Positions 26,229 to 34,392 of a DNA stretch of 57,515 bases are shown one piece after another. Source of the DNA: Rubrivivax sp. GTDB lineage: Bacteria > Pseudomonadota > Gammaproteobacteria > Burkholderiales > Burkholderiaceae_C. The stretch's first letter is position 1. Each line of letters begins with the position of its first letter. The position numbers and the translations under genes are program-made. Location of the stretch: the NCBI GenBank assembly GCA_016790435.1, contig JAEUPE010000093.1:1-57515 (forward strand), in the 5' to 3' direction. The notes beneath the pieces are model-generated. The model was not told the DNA's origin. It saw only the letters and a program-made list of their open reading frames with translations, and made no database searches.

Positions 26229-26879
26229 ATGGCGGCCATGGCTCGGGGTCCCACCAGCAAATCCTCCCACGACGGCGGCTGCGCCTGCGGCCAGGTGCGC
26301 TTCCGGCTCGAACGCGAACCGATGTTCGTGCACGCGTGCCACTGCACGCGCTGCCAGCGCGAGACCGGCGGCCCGTTCGCGCACCACGCGATGATCGAGT
26401 TCAGTGCCTTCACCGTCACCGCCGGCGAGGCCGAGTTCGTGAAGGTGCCCACCGACAGCGGCAACGCGCACTGGGTGGCGCGCTGCCCGGCCTGCCGCAC
26501 GGCGATGTGGAACGAGCACGGCGCGCGGCGGAACGCCGTCACGCGCTACGTGCGCGTGGGCACGCTCGACGAGCCGAACCGCCTGCCGCCGCGAGCGCAC
26601 ATCTACGTGCGCTCGAAGCAGCCGTGGCTGGAGCTGGGTGCGGCGATCCCGGCCTTCAAGACCTACTACGACCCGGCCCGGACCTGGCCGGCCGAAGGCT
26701 TGGCGCGCTACGCAGCGGCCAAGGCGCTGCGGGCCGCTCAGGCGGCCGCCGAGAAGGCGGCTAAGGCGACGAAAGCGGCGAAGACAGCGAAGGCGGCCGG
26801 AACCGCGGGCGCGAGCACGCTGGCCGGCGCCGGCCGTGCCATGACCACCGGCGCCAAGTCACGCCGGAAGACAGGTTGA
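26229..26879 (+). CDS. GFA (glutathione-dependent formaldehyde-activating) family protein with Ala/Lys tail
   Basis: Residues about 17-130 form a GFA/CENP-V zinc domain: CACGQVRFRL, HACHCTRCQRETG and RCPACRTAMW give the cysteines for two zinc ions. The protein is much longer than the usual 130-150 residues because of a C-terminal tail from about 160 made of Ala and Lys repeats (AEKAAKATKAAKTAKAAGT), like histone H1-type or PhaF-type DNA-binding tails. GFA proteins are often annotated as formaldehyde-glutathione adduct enzymes, but most are uncharacterised. The start could instead be the ATG at 26238. The GST gene follows after 4 bp, so the two are co-transcribed. Confidence 0.87.
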   Translation: MAAMARGPTSKSSHDGGCACGQVRFRLEREPMFVHACHCTRCQRETGGPFAHHAMIEFSAFTVTAGEAEFVKVPTDSGNAHWVARCPACRTAMWNEHGARRNAVTRYVRVGTLDEPNRLPPRAHIYVRSKQPWLELGAAIPAFKTYYDPARTWPAEGLARYAAAKALRAAQAAAEKAAKATKAAKTAKAAGTAGASTLAGAGRAMTTGAKSRRKTG

Positions 26880-26883
26880 AGCC

Positions 26884-27525
26884 ATGCTCGAAGTCCTCGG
26901 ACGCCCGAACAGCATCAACGTGCGCAAGGTGCTGTGGACGTGCGCCGAGCTCGGGCTGGAGATCCGGCACGTTCCCTGGGGCGCCGGCGATCTCTCGCTG
27001 GCCAGCGCCGAGTTCCGCGCCCTCAACCCCATGGGCCTGGTGCCGGTGCTGCGCGACCCGGCGGCAAACGGCGGCCGCGGACTCGTGCTGCGCGAGAGCA
27101 ACACCATCTGCCGCTACCTGACCGCGCGCGAGCGCCGGCACGACTTGTTGCCTGCGGACGCCGCCGCGCGCGCCGAGGTCGAGCAGTGGATGGACTGGAT
27201 GGCCACGGAGCTCAACAACGCCTGGCGCTACGCCTTCATGGGCCTCGTGCGCCGCAGCCCGGCGCACCAGGACGCCGCAGCCGTCGCGGCCAGCGCCGCC
27301 GAGTGGAACCGGCAGATGGGATTCCTGGAGCAGGCACTGCAGGGCACCGGTGCCTACGCCACCCCGCACGGCTTCACGCTGGCCGACATCGTGCTCGGCC
27401 TGGCCACGCACCGATGGGTGATGACGCCGATCGAGCACGCCGAGCTGCCCGCCGTGCGCGCCTACTACGAACACCTGTCGCAGCGGCCGGCCTTTCTCGC
27501 GCACGGGCGCAACGGCATCCCCTGA
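26884..27525 (+). CDS. glutathione S-transferase
   Basis: This 213-residue protein has an N-terminal thioredoxin-like domain (MLEVLGRPNSINVRKVLW, with the active-site Ser/Asn region and NPMGLVPVL containing the cis-proline, then LRESNTICRYL for glutathione binding). A helical C-terminal domain includes GFTLADIVLG. It is cytosolic and conjugates or reduces substrates with glutathione. It lies 4 bp after the GFA-family gene; the shared link to glutathione is suggestive of detoxification. Confidence 0.93.
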   Translation: MLEVLGRPNSINVRKVLWTCAELGLEIRHVPWGAGDLSLASAEFRALNPMGLVPVLRDPAANGGRGLVLRESNTICRYLTARERRHDLLPADAAARAEVEQWMDWMATELNNAWRYAFMGLVRRSPAHQDAAAVAASAAEWNRQMGFLEQALQGTGAYATPHGFTLADIVLGLATHRWVMTPIEHAELPAVRAYYEHLSQRPAFLAHGRNGIP

Positions 27526-27592
27526 AGGCGGCGCCGGCACAGGCGCCGAACGAAGCGTCGACCCTCGACGCCAAGACAAGGAGGACGAGACG

Positions 27593-27877
27593 ATGTGCCG
27601 CAACATCCGCACGCTCTTCAACTTCGAGCCCCCGGCCACCGAGCTCGAGATCCGTGACGCCTCGCTGCAGTTCGTGCGCAAGCTCTCCGGCTTCAACGTG
27701 CCTTCCAAGGCCAACGAAGCCGCCTTCGAGGCGGCGGTCGCCGATGTGGCCGCCGTGGCGCGGCGGCTGATCGGCGACCTCGTGACGAATGCGCCGCCAC
27801 GCAACCGCGATGTCGAGGCCGAACGAGCGCGCGCGCGCTCGGCCTTGCGGTTCGCGCCGCGGTCCAGTGCCGACTGA
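27593..27877 (+). CDS. DUF2277 family protein
   Basis: This 94-residue protein begins MCRNIRTLFNFEPPATE and has the conserved helical stretch FVRKLSGFNVPSKANEAAF that defines DUF2277, a small family of unknown function common in proteobacteria and actinobacteria. AAGGAGGA lies a few bases before the ATG. It is preceded by GST after 67 bp and may be in the same operon. Confidence 0.88.
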   Translation: MCRNIRTLFNFEPPATELEIRDASLQFVRKLSGFNVPSKANEAAFEAAVADVAAVARRLIGDLVTNAPPRNRDVEAERARARSALRFAPRSSAD

Positions 27878-27906
27878 GCGCCCGCCAGGCGCCAAGCGCC
27901 TACCGA

Positions 27907-27927
27907 CCGCTGACCGCTGACCGCTGA
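27907..27927. repeat. three tandem copies of a 7-bp unit
   Basis: CCGCTGA is repeated three times without change in the gap after the DUF2277 gene, with a partial fourth copy. Such a heptamer array can vary in number by slippage, but it is intergenic and no promoter is evident. Confidence 0.6.
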
Positions 27928-28045
27928 CCGCACAGGTTCCCCGCAAACTCCAGCAGCGCGGCAACTTTCGCACTGCGCACGGGGCGGCGGCGCGAGCCCA
28001 CGCGCGGCGCCGTGGCAGCATGTGTTGCCAACGAGGGAGGAAAAC

Positions 28046-28921
28046 ATGGTTGCCCACTGGATGAATCGCAGCGCCCGCTGGGGCGGCTGCATCGCCGCCG
28101 CGCTGCTGATGGCCGCCGGTGCCGCTTCGGCGCAGGGCATGACGCCCGAGCAGCGGCGCGAGGAGTTCGCCAAGTTGCCGTGGCAGGCCGGTCCGACGAG
28201 CGCCGCGGTGGGCAGCAAGGCCAAGCTGCAGGTGCCCGACAAGCTGCGCCTGTTGCCTGAGGCGCACGGCGGCCGCTTTCTCGAGCTCACCGGCAACCTG
28301 CCGCAGCCGGGCCAGACCATCCTCGTCGGCGGCAACTGGTGGGCCGTGTTTTCGTTCAACGACATCGGCTACATCAAGGACGACGAAAAGCTCGATGCCG
28401 ACAAGCTGCTCGAGACGCTGAAGTCGAGCGACGGCCCCTCGAACGACGAGCGCAAGAAGCGCGGCATCCCGCAGCTCACGACCGAAGGCTGGGCCGTGGC
28501 GCCACATTTCGACCCGCAGACCAAGCACCTCGAGTGGGGCCTGCGCCTGCGCGCCGAGGGCGACCCGAACCCGGTCATCAACTACACCGTGCGCATGCTC
28601 GGCCGCCACGGCTATGAGAGCGTGACGCTGGTGTCGGACGCCGAGTCGCTGCAGCGCGACGTGGCCGAGCTGAAGGCCGTGCTCAAGGGCTTTGCCTTCA
28701 ACGGCGGCGAGAGTTATGCCGAGTTCAAGGCCGGCGACCACGTGGCCGAGATCGGCCTGGGCGCGCTGGTGCTCGGTGGCGCCGCCGCCGCGGCCGTGAA
28801 GGGCGGCTGGTGGAAGAGCCTGCTCGCGGTGCTGGCGGCGGGCTGGAAACTCATCGCCGGTGTCGCGGTGGCCGCGGCGCTGGGCCTGGGCAAGCTGTTC
28901 GGCCGGAAGAAGCAGGTCTGA
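28046..28921 (+). CDS. DUF2167 membrane protein
   Basis: This 291-residue exported membrane protein has a signal peptide (WGGCIAAALLMAAGAASAQG). The central DUF2167 domain contains GGNWWAVFSFNDIGYIKDDE and RKKRGIPQLTTEGWAV, and is followed by two hydrophobic segments near the C-terminus (LGALVLGGAAAAAVKGG and LLAVLAAGWKLIAGVAVAAAL) and a basic end. The family is of unknown function, often near stress genes. GGGAGG stands 6 bases before the ATG at 28046, which fixes the start over the ATG at 28022. Confidence 0.9.
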   Translation: MVAHWMNRSARWGGCIAAALLMAAGAASAQGMTPEQRREEFAKLPWQAGPTSAAVGSKAKLQVPDKLRLLPEAHGGRFLELTGNLPQPGQTILVGGNWWAVFSFNDIGYIKDDEKLDADKLLETLKSSDGPSNDERKKRGIPQLTTEGWAVAPHFDPQTKHLEWGLRLRAEGDPNPVINYTVRMLGRHGYESVTLVSDAESLQRDVAELKAVLKGFAFNGGESYAEFKAGDHVAEIGLGALVLGGAAAAAVKGGWWKSLLAVLAAGWKLIAGVAVAAALGLGKLFGRKKQV

Positions 28922-29051
28922 TCTGTTCGCGGCGCCGGCACGCGACCGGGCGCGGTGAAGGCGCCCGGAGGCTCCCGACCGGCATTCGGCGAGCAGGCAA
29001 CCGGCCAGGCAACCGATCTGGCACCCGATCACCCAGCGCCGAGGAGTCGCG

Positions 29052-29810
29052 TTGAGCCCCGAAGCGCTGCTGGCGCTGATGATCGTCGCCTTCTACCTGA
29101 AGGACTCGCTGCTGCTGTTGCGCGCCGACGAGGCGGTGCTCGTGCACGGTCTCGGTCGTCTCGGCGCCTCCGGCTGCCGGTGGCGCGCTGGCTTCGGCGC
29201 ACGCGGCTTCAAGCTCGGGGGGCGCGAGCCGTATCTCGCGAACCCCTTCGCACCGCATGCGCCGGTCTTCCGCCTTCACTGGGCCATGCAGGCCACGGCA
29301 GCGCCGGGCGCCACGGGTCAGAAGCCGCTGGCCGCCGCGCCGCAGCTTGCCTGGCTCGCGCCGTTCGCCTGGCTCTCGTGGGCCCTGCTCTTCGTCGCCA
29401 TCCCGACCACGGTGCTCGCGCACTGGGGCGTGACGGCCACGTTGGCCGCCGTGGCGCTGCTGTACGCCAACATCGCTGCGGCGTTGGTGGCGCTGTGGTT
29501 CTGGCGCCAGCCGCTCGGCCTGGCCCCGCGCGCCTTCGCGCTGCTGGCCTTCGAATGCCTGGTCTGCGCGCCTTACGCCGCCAACCTCGTGCGCCGGGTG
29601 GCCTGGGCCGGCACGGCGGGCGAAGACTTCACTGCCGCCGCCGCGCGCCTGCTGCCGCCACCGGCCCTGGCCGAAGTGCATCGCGAGTGCCTGGCGCGCA
29701 TCGACGAGCAACTCGAGGCCGAGGCCGAGGGAAGCCCCGTGGCATTGGCACTGGCACGCGCGAGGGCCCGCTTCATGAGCGCCCCGCGCCCCGACGGAGA
29801 CCCCGCATGA
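29052..29810 (+). CDS. hypothetical membrane protein
   Basis: This 252-residue protein starts at TTG 29052 behind GAGGAG (29041-29046). It has one hydrophobic segment at the N-terminus (ALLALMIVAFYLKDSLLLL) and three more in the middle (WLAPFAWLSWALLFVAIPTTVLA, ATLAAVALLYANIAAALVALWFW, AFALLAFECLVCA), with a helical, acidic C-terminal tail. No family was recognised. Its stop overlaps the start of a 56-residue membrane protein (ATGA), so the two probably form a pair. Confidence 0.75.
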   Translation: MSPEALLALMIVAFYLKDSLLLLRADEAVLVHGLGRLGASGCRWRAGFGARGFKLGGREPYLANPFAPHAPVFRLHWAMQATAAPGATGQKPLAAAPQLAWLAPFAWLSWALLFVAIPTTVLAHWGVTATLAAVALLYANIAAALVALWFWRQPLGLAPRAFALLAFECLVCAPYAANLVRRVAWAGTAGEDFTAAAARLLPPPALAEVHRECLARIDEQLEAEAEGSPVALALARARARFMSAPRPDGDPA

Positions 29811-29977
29811 GCTGGATCGAGTGGGGCGTGCTGGCCGCGGGCCTGGCCATCGGCTACGGAGTGGTGTCGATGCTCATGGGCGAACGCATGGCCCGCCAAC
29901 GACGCAAGCAGGAACCGGTCCGTCGTTGCGACCCGGAAGGCCATCCGGGCCGCGACGGCCAGAACGGCCCGGGCTGA
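29807..29977 (+). CDS. small single-pass membrane protein
   Basis: This 56-residue protein, MSWIEWGVLAAGLAIGYGVV..., has one N-terminal membrane helix and a strongly basic, then glycine-rich cytoplasmic tail. Its ATG overlaps the TGA of the preceding membrane protein gene by 4 bp, which supports translation by coupling. The function is unknown; it may be a small partner subunit of that protein. Confidence 0.65.
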   Translation: MSWIEWGVLAAGLAIGYGVVSMLMGERMARQRRKQEPVRRCDPEGHPGRDGQNGPG

Positions 29978-30034
29978 TCGGCGGGCGACATCGGATACGC
30001 TCCAAGGCGCGCCCTTCGAGGCCGCTCGACAGTT

Positions 30035-30082
30035 CCCTCCTCTGCTCCTTCACCGCCCCCTCACCCCCTCCTTCGCCCTCCC
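30035..30082 (+). other. pyrimidine-rich leader before the first M81 gene
   Basis: Almost every base from about 30035 to the ATG at 30083 is C or T. There is no Shine-Dalgarno sequence, so initiation must rely on unstructured leader RNA or S1 protein, if the start is right. Confidence 0.5.
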
Positions 30083-31594
30083 ATGCCCCGCATCCTCATC
30101 GCCGGCTACCAGCACGAGACCAACACCTTCGCGCCGAGCCTGGCCGACTGGGCCGCCTTCACGCGCGGCGACTCGTTCCCCGCCTTCGTGCGCGGGCAGG
30201 CGATGGTCGACCAGCTGTCAGGCATCAACATCCCGGTGGCCGGCTTCATCGAGGCGGCGCGCAAGGTCAACGGCGTCGCGTGGACGCTGGTGCCCTCGGG
30301 CTGGGCCGGCGCCATCCCGTCGTCGTACGTCACCCGGGACGCGTTCGAGCGCATCGCCAGCGCCATCTGCGAAGACGTGGTGGCGGCGCGCGACCATGGC
30401 GGGCTCGACGCCATCTACCTCGACCTGCACGGCGCCGCGGTCGCCGAGCACGCGCTCGACAGCGAAGGCGAACTGCTGCAACGCCTGCGCACGCTGGTCG
30501 GCCCGAACCTGCCCATCGTCGCGAGCCTCGACCTGCACGCCAACGTGACACGGCGCATGCTGGAGCTCGCCGACGCCCTGGTGTCGTACCGCACCTACCC
30601 GCACGTCGACATGGCCGCCACTGGCGAGCTGGCGGCCGCGTTGCTGGCCCGGCGCTTCAAGGCCGGCAAGAAGGAGCCGATGCACGCGCGTCGGTTTCCG
30701 TACCTCATCGCGCTCAACGCGCAGAGCACCTTCCTCGAGCCGGCGCAGGGCCTGTACGAGGAACTGAAGGCGCTGGACCGCGAGTTCGGCACCGTGCTCA
30801 GCTTCTGCCCCGGCTTCCCGGCCGCCGACTTCGACGAGTGCGGCCCCGTAGTCTGGGGCCATGGCGAGCGCGCCGAGGCCGCCGTCGAGCGCCTGTATGC
30901 GCGCGCGGGCGAGCCCGCGCAGTGGCGCGTGACCGTACTGCCGGCGCGCGAGGCGGTGGCGCAGGCGCTCGCGCTGGCCACGCAGGCCGGCAAGCCCGTG
31001 GTGGTGGCCGACACGCAGGACAACCCCGGCGCCGGCGGCGACAGCAACACCACCGGCATGCTGCACGCGCTGCTGGCCCAGGGCGCCGGCAAGCGGCTGC
31101 CGGGCCAGGTGGCGCTTGGCCTGATGTTCGACCCGGCGAGCGCGCGCATCGCGCACGAGGCGGGCCTCGGCGCCGAGGTCGAGCTGGCGCTCGGCAAGGC
31201 GGTGCCCACGTTCACCGGCAGCGAGAGTGACGCGCCCGTGCGCGGCCGCTTCAAGGTGCTGGCACTCGCCGACGGCAAGGTGACACTGAAGGGGCCGATG
31301 ATGACCGGCCTCACCGTCAACCTCGGCCCGAGCGCGTGCCTGGAGATCGACGGCATCCGCGTCGCCGTGGTGAGCGGCAAGAAGCAGCTGCTCGACCGCG
31401 AGCTGCTGCGCATGGTGGGCATCCATGCCGAGCAGATGCGCCTCATCGTGGTGAAGAGCTCGGTGCACTTCCGTGCCGACTTCCAGCCGAACGCCAGCCA
31501 CGTGCTGGTGGGCAAGGCGGCCGGGCCGATGGCCGCGGACCCCGGCGATCTGCCTTGGCAGCGGCTGTCAGCGGCAACGCGAACGCGGCCCTGA
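30083..31594 (+). CDS. M81 family metallopeptidase (MlrC / microcystinase C-like)
   Basis: This 503-residue zinc protein of the MlrC family has an N-terminal AGYQHETNTFAPS motif, YLDLHGAAV, the metal-binding SLDLHANVT, YRTYPHVDMAATG, and the C-terminal domain with DTQDNPGAGGDSNTTG and VVKSSVHFRADF. MlrC cleaves linear peptides in the microcystin pathway, but most relatives are uncharacterised and may act on peptides or other amides. A paralogue lies at 48961-50463 beside three amidases. Instead of a purine-rich ribosome site, the ATG follows a long pyrimidine-rich stretch. A start elsewhere is unlikely because the conserved motif begins within 10 residues. Confidence 0.92.
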   Translation: MPRILIAGYQHETNTFAPSLADWAAFTRGDSFPAFVRGQAMVDQLSGINIPVAGFIEAARKVNGVAWTLVPSGWAGAIPSSYVTRDAFERIASAICEDVVAARDHGGLDAIYLDLHGAAVAEHALDSEGELLQRLRTLVGPNLPIVASLDLHANVTRRMLELADALVSYRTYPHVDMAATGELAAALLARRFKAGKKEPMHARRFPYLIALNAQSTFLEPAQGLYEELKALDREFGTVLSFCPGFPAADFDECGPVVWGHGERAEAAVERLYARAGEPAQWRVTVLPAREAVAQALALATQAGKPVVVADTQDNPGAGGDSNTTGMLHALLAQGAGKRLPGQVALGLMFDPASARIAHEAGLGAEVELALGKAVPTFTGSESDAPVRGRFKVLALADGKVTLKGPMMTGLTVNLGPSACLEIDGIRVAVVSGKKQLLDRELLRMVGIHAEQMRLIVVKSSVHFRADFQPNASHVLVGKAAGPMAADPGDLPWQRLSAATRTRP

Positions 31595-31619
31595 TCGGTT
31601 GAGCCGGGAGACGCCTGCC

Positions 31620-32306
31620 ATGTCGACGAAGAGGCTCTGGCCGCGATCGGAGCGGAGGATCGGGTCGCTTGCGCTGGCGCTGACGCTGGCCATCGGTCTG
31701 TTCGCTGCCAGCGACAGCCGGTCCCAGGCGGCGGATCCTTTGTCGGACGCGCCGGAGGGCCAGGCGGCGCCGCCGGCACCTCACGTCGATGCGCCGACCT
31801 ACGCCGACGCACTGAGTCGCTGGCGCAGCGCGGCGGACATCAATGCCTGGATCGGAGCGCGCTTCAGCTACGACCGCGAGCGCGCGCTGCTGCTGTCGGA
31901 AACGCAGCGCCAGAAGAACGGCCGGATGCCGATCATCACGGCGCCCGACTTCTTTGCGCGGCCGACCGGCGTGTGCGTCGACCTCTCGCGCTTTGCCGTC
32001 GAGACCCTGCGGCAGGTCGACCCCGCTGCCAAGGCCACCTACGTGATGATCGAGTTCGACCCGCAGACGATCGCCGGCAACACGCTGCGCCGGCATTGGG
32101 TGGCGTCGTTCGAATCCGGCGGCCAGAAGTACTTCTTCGCCGACTCGAAGCGTCCGGGCGTCGTCGCCGGGCCTTACGACGGAACGCAGCAGTTCATCGA
32201 GGCGTATGCGACGTACCGCGGCCGCCGCATCGTGGCCTTCCAGGAGCGGAACTCCTTCGAGCGGCAGATGCGGCAGGCCGCGGGGCGCCAGCCAGGGCGC
32301 AACTGA
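31620..32306 (+). CDS. exported transglutaminase-like protein
   Basis: This 228-residue protein has a signal peptide (GSLALALTLAIGLFAASDSRSQA) and a papain-like transglutaminase core in which a Cys-His-Asp triad can be read: C119 in PTGVCVDLSRFAVE, H159 in LRRHWVASFE and D175 in YFFADSKRPG. Bacterial periplasmic proteins of this fold are proteases or amide-forming enzymes, some linked to cyclic-di-GMP signalling (LapG-type). The sequence here is closer to plain transglutaminase-like proteins. It follows the M81 gene by 25 bp, with GGGAG 11 bases before the ATG. The substrate is unknown. Confidence 0.78.
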   Translation: MSTKRLWPRSERRIGSLALALTLAIGLFAASDSRSQAADPLSDAPEGQAAPPAPHVDAPTYADALSRWRSAADINAWIGARFSYDRERALLLSETQRQKNGRMPIITAPDFFARPTGVCVDLSRFAVETLRQVDPAAKATYVMIEFDPQTIAGNTLRRHWVASFESGGQKYFFADSKRPGVVAGPYDGTQQFIEAYATYRGRRIVAFQERNSFERQMRQAAGRQPGRN

Positions 32307-32553
32307 GTGCGATCCCGCGTGCCGTGGGCAGGGCGATGCTCACGGCCGCTGAACTCCTGTGTTAGGCGGCAACAGGCCTGCGGCACCTGGGCCGCCCGGG
32401 GCGGACGGGGCGGATGACCGGCCGCCACCACGGTGGTCCGGCTTGCCGGAGTCGCCGCCTTTGTCCATCATCGGCAACATGGCCAGATCGCACCGCCTCC
32501 GCGAGCCGCCGACTCGGGCCCTTCACCAGCGGGTCTGAGAAGCGTGCCGCCCC

Positions 32554-32952
32554 ATGCAACGCCTCGCCCTGCTCCTGCGGGTCCTCGCGCCGGTGTTCTT
32601 CGTCGTGGCCGCCATTCACCTGGCGCTGGGCCTCGACGCGGATGCCCTGCTCGGCGCCAGCGTGTCGCCATCCACGGCAGCCGAACCCTCGCTCAGCAGC
32701 CAGAACCGGTTCTATGGCGTGGCGTTCGCGCTCTATGGCGCCGTCCTCTACCTCTGCGCCAAGGATCTGCGCACCTACGAACCCTTCTTCAAGGCGGCCA
32801 TGTGGGTGTTCTTCCTGGCCGGAGTCGCCCGCCTCGTCGCCTGGGTACAGCACGGCGCCCCCGCGCCCCTGGTCGTTGCGCTGCTGGCCACGGAACTCGT
32901 GATTCCACCTCTCCTGCTCGTCTGGCACGCCCGGGCGAAGAACGAAGCCTGA
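32554..32952 (+). CDS. DUF4345 family membrane protein
   Basis: This 132-residue protein has four hydrophobic segments and the DUF4345 pattern: an N-terminal helix LLRVLAPVFFVVAAIHLALGLDA, then SSQNRFYGVAFALYGAVLYLCA, and helices three and four after WVFFLAGVARLVAW. It is a small inner-membrane protein of unknown function. The 247-bp gap upstream contains no recognisable gene. Confidence 0.85.
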   Translation: MQRLALLLRVLAPVFFVVAAIHLALGLDADALLGASVSPSTAAEPSLSSQNRFYGVAFALYGAVLYLCAKDLRTYEPFFKAAMWVFFLAGVARLVAWVQHGAPAPLVVALLATELVIPPLLLVWHARAKNEA

Positions 32953-33043
32953 CGGGCAGGAGTGAACCGTGATCACGCGCAGGCGCCGTGCACAGCGCGA
33001 ACCCGACCGGGCGCGCCGAGGCGTGGTGCTGGAGACTCTCGCG

Positions 33044-33280
33044 CTAGCTTCGACCCGATCGCCGGCTGCGCGGCTGCAACTTGTCCAGTTCGGCCAGTTG
33101 CTGCTTCAGCAGCAACAACAAGGTGCGCGCATGCTCAACGGGCAGCCGAAGGCAGGTGGTACCCGACGGGTCGTCGCGTGCCTGGCGGGACAGCACCAGG
33201 GCATCGACGTCGATCTCGATCAGGCCCTTGTCGTGCTTCATCGACCTCAGGCGCTGCACTTCGATGTCGTAGGGTTTCAC
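33044..33280 (-). CDS. small hypothetical protein
   Basis: A 78-residue protein read from GTG 33280, 7 bases after GGGAG. It begins MKPYDIEVQRLRSMKHDKG and continues IEIDVDALVLSRQARDDP, ending in a helical leucine-rich stretch (EHARTLLLLLKQQLAEL) and a basic tail. It lies head to head with the PilZ-domain gene, which makes a signalling role conceivable. No family was recognised, and an internal ATG start at 33241 is possible. Confidence 0.55.
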   Translation of the reverse strand: MKPYDIEVQRLRSMKHDKGLIEIDVDALVLSRQARDDPSGTTCLRLPVEHARTLLLLLKQQLAELDKLQPRSRRSGRS

Positions 33281-33443
33281 GCCGGCTCCCGGGTTGGTGC
33301 TTCGACGGATTGTCGACGCACGCGCCGCCCGGCTCACGCCGAGAGCGCATCGGCAACCGGCCGCCTGAATCGACAGCGCCGGCCCCTTCACCCACGTGCC
33401 CGCCCGCCCAGGTGGACCCGTTGAAACTCGAGGCCGCAAGATC

Positions 33444-33791
33444 ATGAGTCTGCCCGGCGTCATCATCAACGATCGTCGCGCCCACGACAGGCATCCGTTT
33501 CGCACCTCGGCCGCCCTCGTCATGTCCGACGGGAGGGTGCTGCAGGCACGGACCTTGGACGTCGGCAAGGGCGGCGCCGGCGTCGTCGTCGACGTGAGCC
33601 TGCCCGTCGACGCCGGACTCACCATTCGCATGAACCTGCCGGCCCGGCCCACCGGCAGTGCGCTGTTCGAGGCACGGGCGACGGTCGTCAGCTGCAGCCT
33701 CGCCGGCAGCGAGGGTGGCTTCCGCATCGGCCTGCAGTTCGGCACCCTGGAGGCATCGGCGCTGGCCGCGCTCAAGGGCGTGCTGCCCTAG
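33444..33791 (+). CDS. PilZ domain protein
   Basis: This 115-residue protein has the cyclic-di-GMP binding signature of PilZ: an RxxxR-like motif at RRAHDRHPFR (residues about 11-20) and a DxSxxG-like motif at LDVGKGGAGV. In the second motif the usual serine is glycine, so binding affinity is uncertain. Such proteins relay cyclic-di-GMP levels to motility, polysaccharide or pilus systems; no such partner is adjacent. The ATG at 33444 is chosen over 33396 for this motif spacing. It diverges from a small unknown protein. Confidence 0.82.
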   Translation: MSLPGVIINDRRAHDRHPFRTSAALVMSDGRVLQARTLDVGKGGAGVVVDVSLPVDAGLTIRMNLPARPTGSALFEARATVVSCSLAGSEGGFRIGLQFGTLEASALAALKGVLP

Positions 33792-33879
33792 GTCGGCCCG
33801 CGGCTATCATGCGCCGCGCAGCCCGGGCACCTGCTCGCCGGCCGCAAGGGCCCCAACGTCGGGCCCACGGATCCATGCC

Positions 33880-34296
33880 ATGCAGCATCCGCGCCGCACT
33901 CGACTCGCCCCGCTGGTGATTGCGCTCCCGGCCTGGCTTGGCCTTGCCGCCGAGGGCTTTGCCGCCGGCAAGGACATGCAATGGCTCGTGGGCAAGCCCT
34001 TGTCCGGCGCGCGCAGCACCCTGCTCGCCGACGGCTGGCTGCCGCAAGAGACGGCCCTCACGACCGCGAAGGGCGTGCCCGAACGCTCCCGGGGTGAGGC
34101 CGGGACGCTGCTCGAAGCGGGGTATCCGGAGGTCGAACGCTGCACCGGTTCGTCGCGGAACTACTGCTTCTTCAACTACAGCCGCCGCGGCCAATGCCTG
34201 CGGGTCCGCACGCTCGGGGTGCTTCGCCCGCCAGACAGCGAGCCCAAGGTGCACGGTGCGGGAGACGCCTGCCCGTCCAAGCAGGGCAAACGTTGA
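33880..34296 (+). CDS. hypothetical exported protein
   Basis: This 138-residue protein has a signal peptide (LAPLVIALPAWLGLAAEGFAAG). The mature domain contains GKPLSGARSTLLADGWLP and a cysteine pair region, VERCTGSSRNYCFFNYSRRGQCL, giving four cysteines in all with the last near the C-terminus, probably disulfide-bonded in the periplasm. No family name was recognised, though short periplasmic proteins of this layout occur in many beta-proteobacteria. Confidence 0.7.
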   Translation: MQHPRRTRLAPLVIALPAWLGLAAEGFAAGKDMQWLVGKPLSGARSTLLADGWLPQETALTTAKGVPERSRGEAGTLLEAGYPEVERCTGSSRNYCFFNYSRRGQCLRVRTLGVLRPPDSEPKVHGAGDACPSKQGKR

Positions 34297-34392
34297 AGGC
34301 CGCTGCCCGGCCCCGGGCGGCCACGGCATCCCGAGCCGCGTGACCGCCGCAGCTTCCCAGGCCGACATTGCTCAACCCTCGAAGGAGACACC

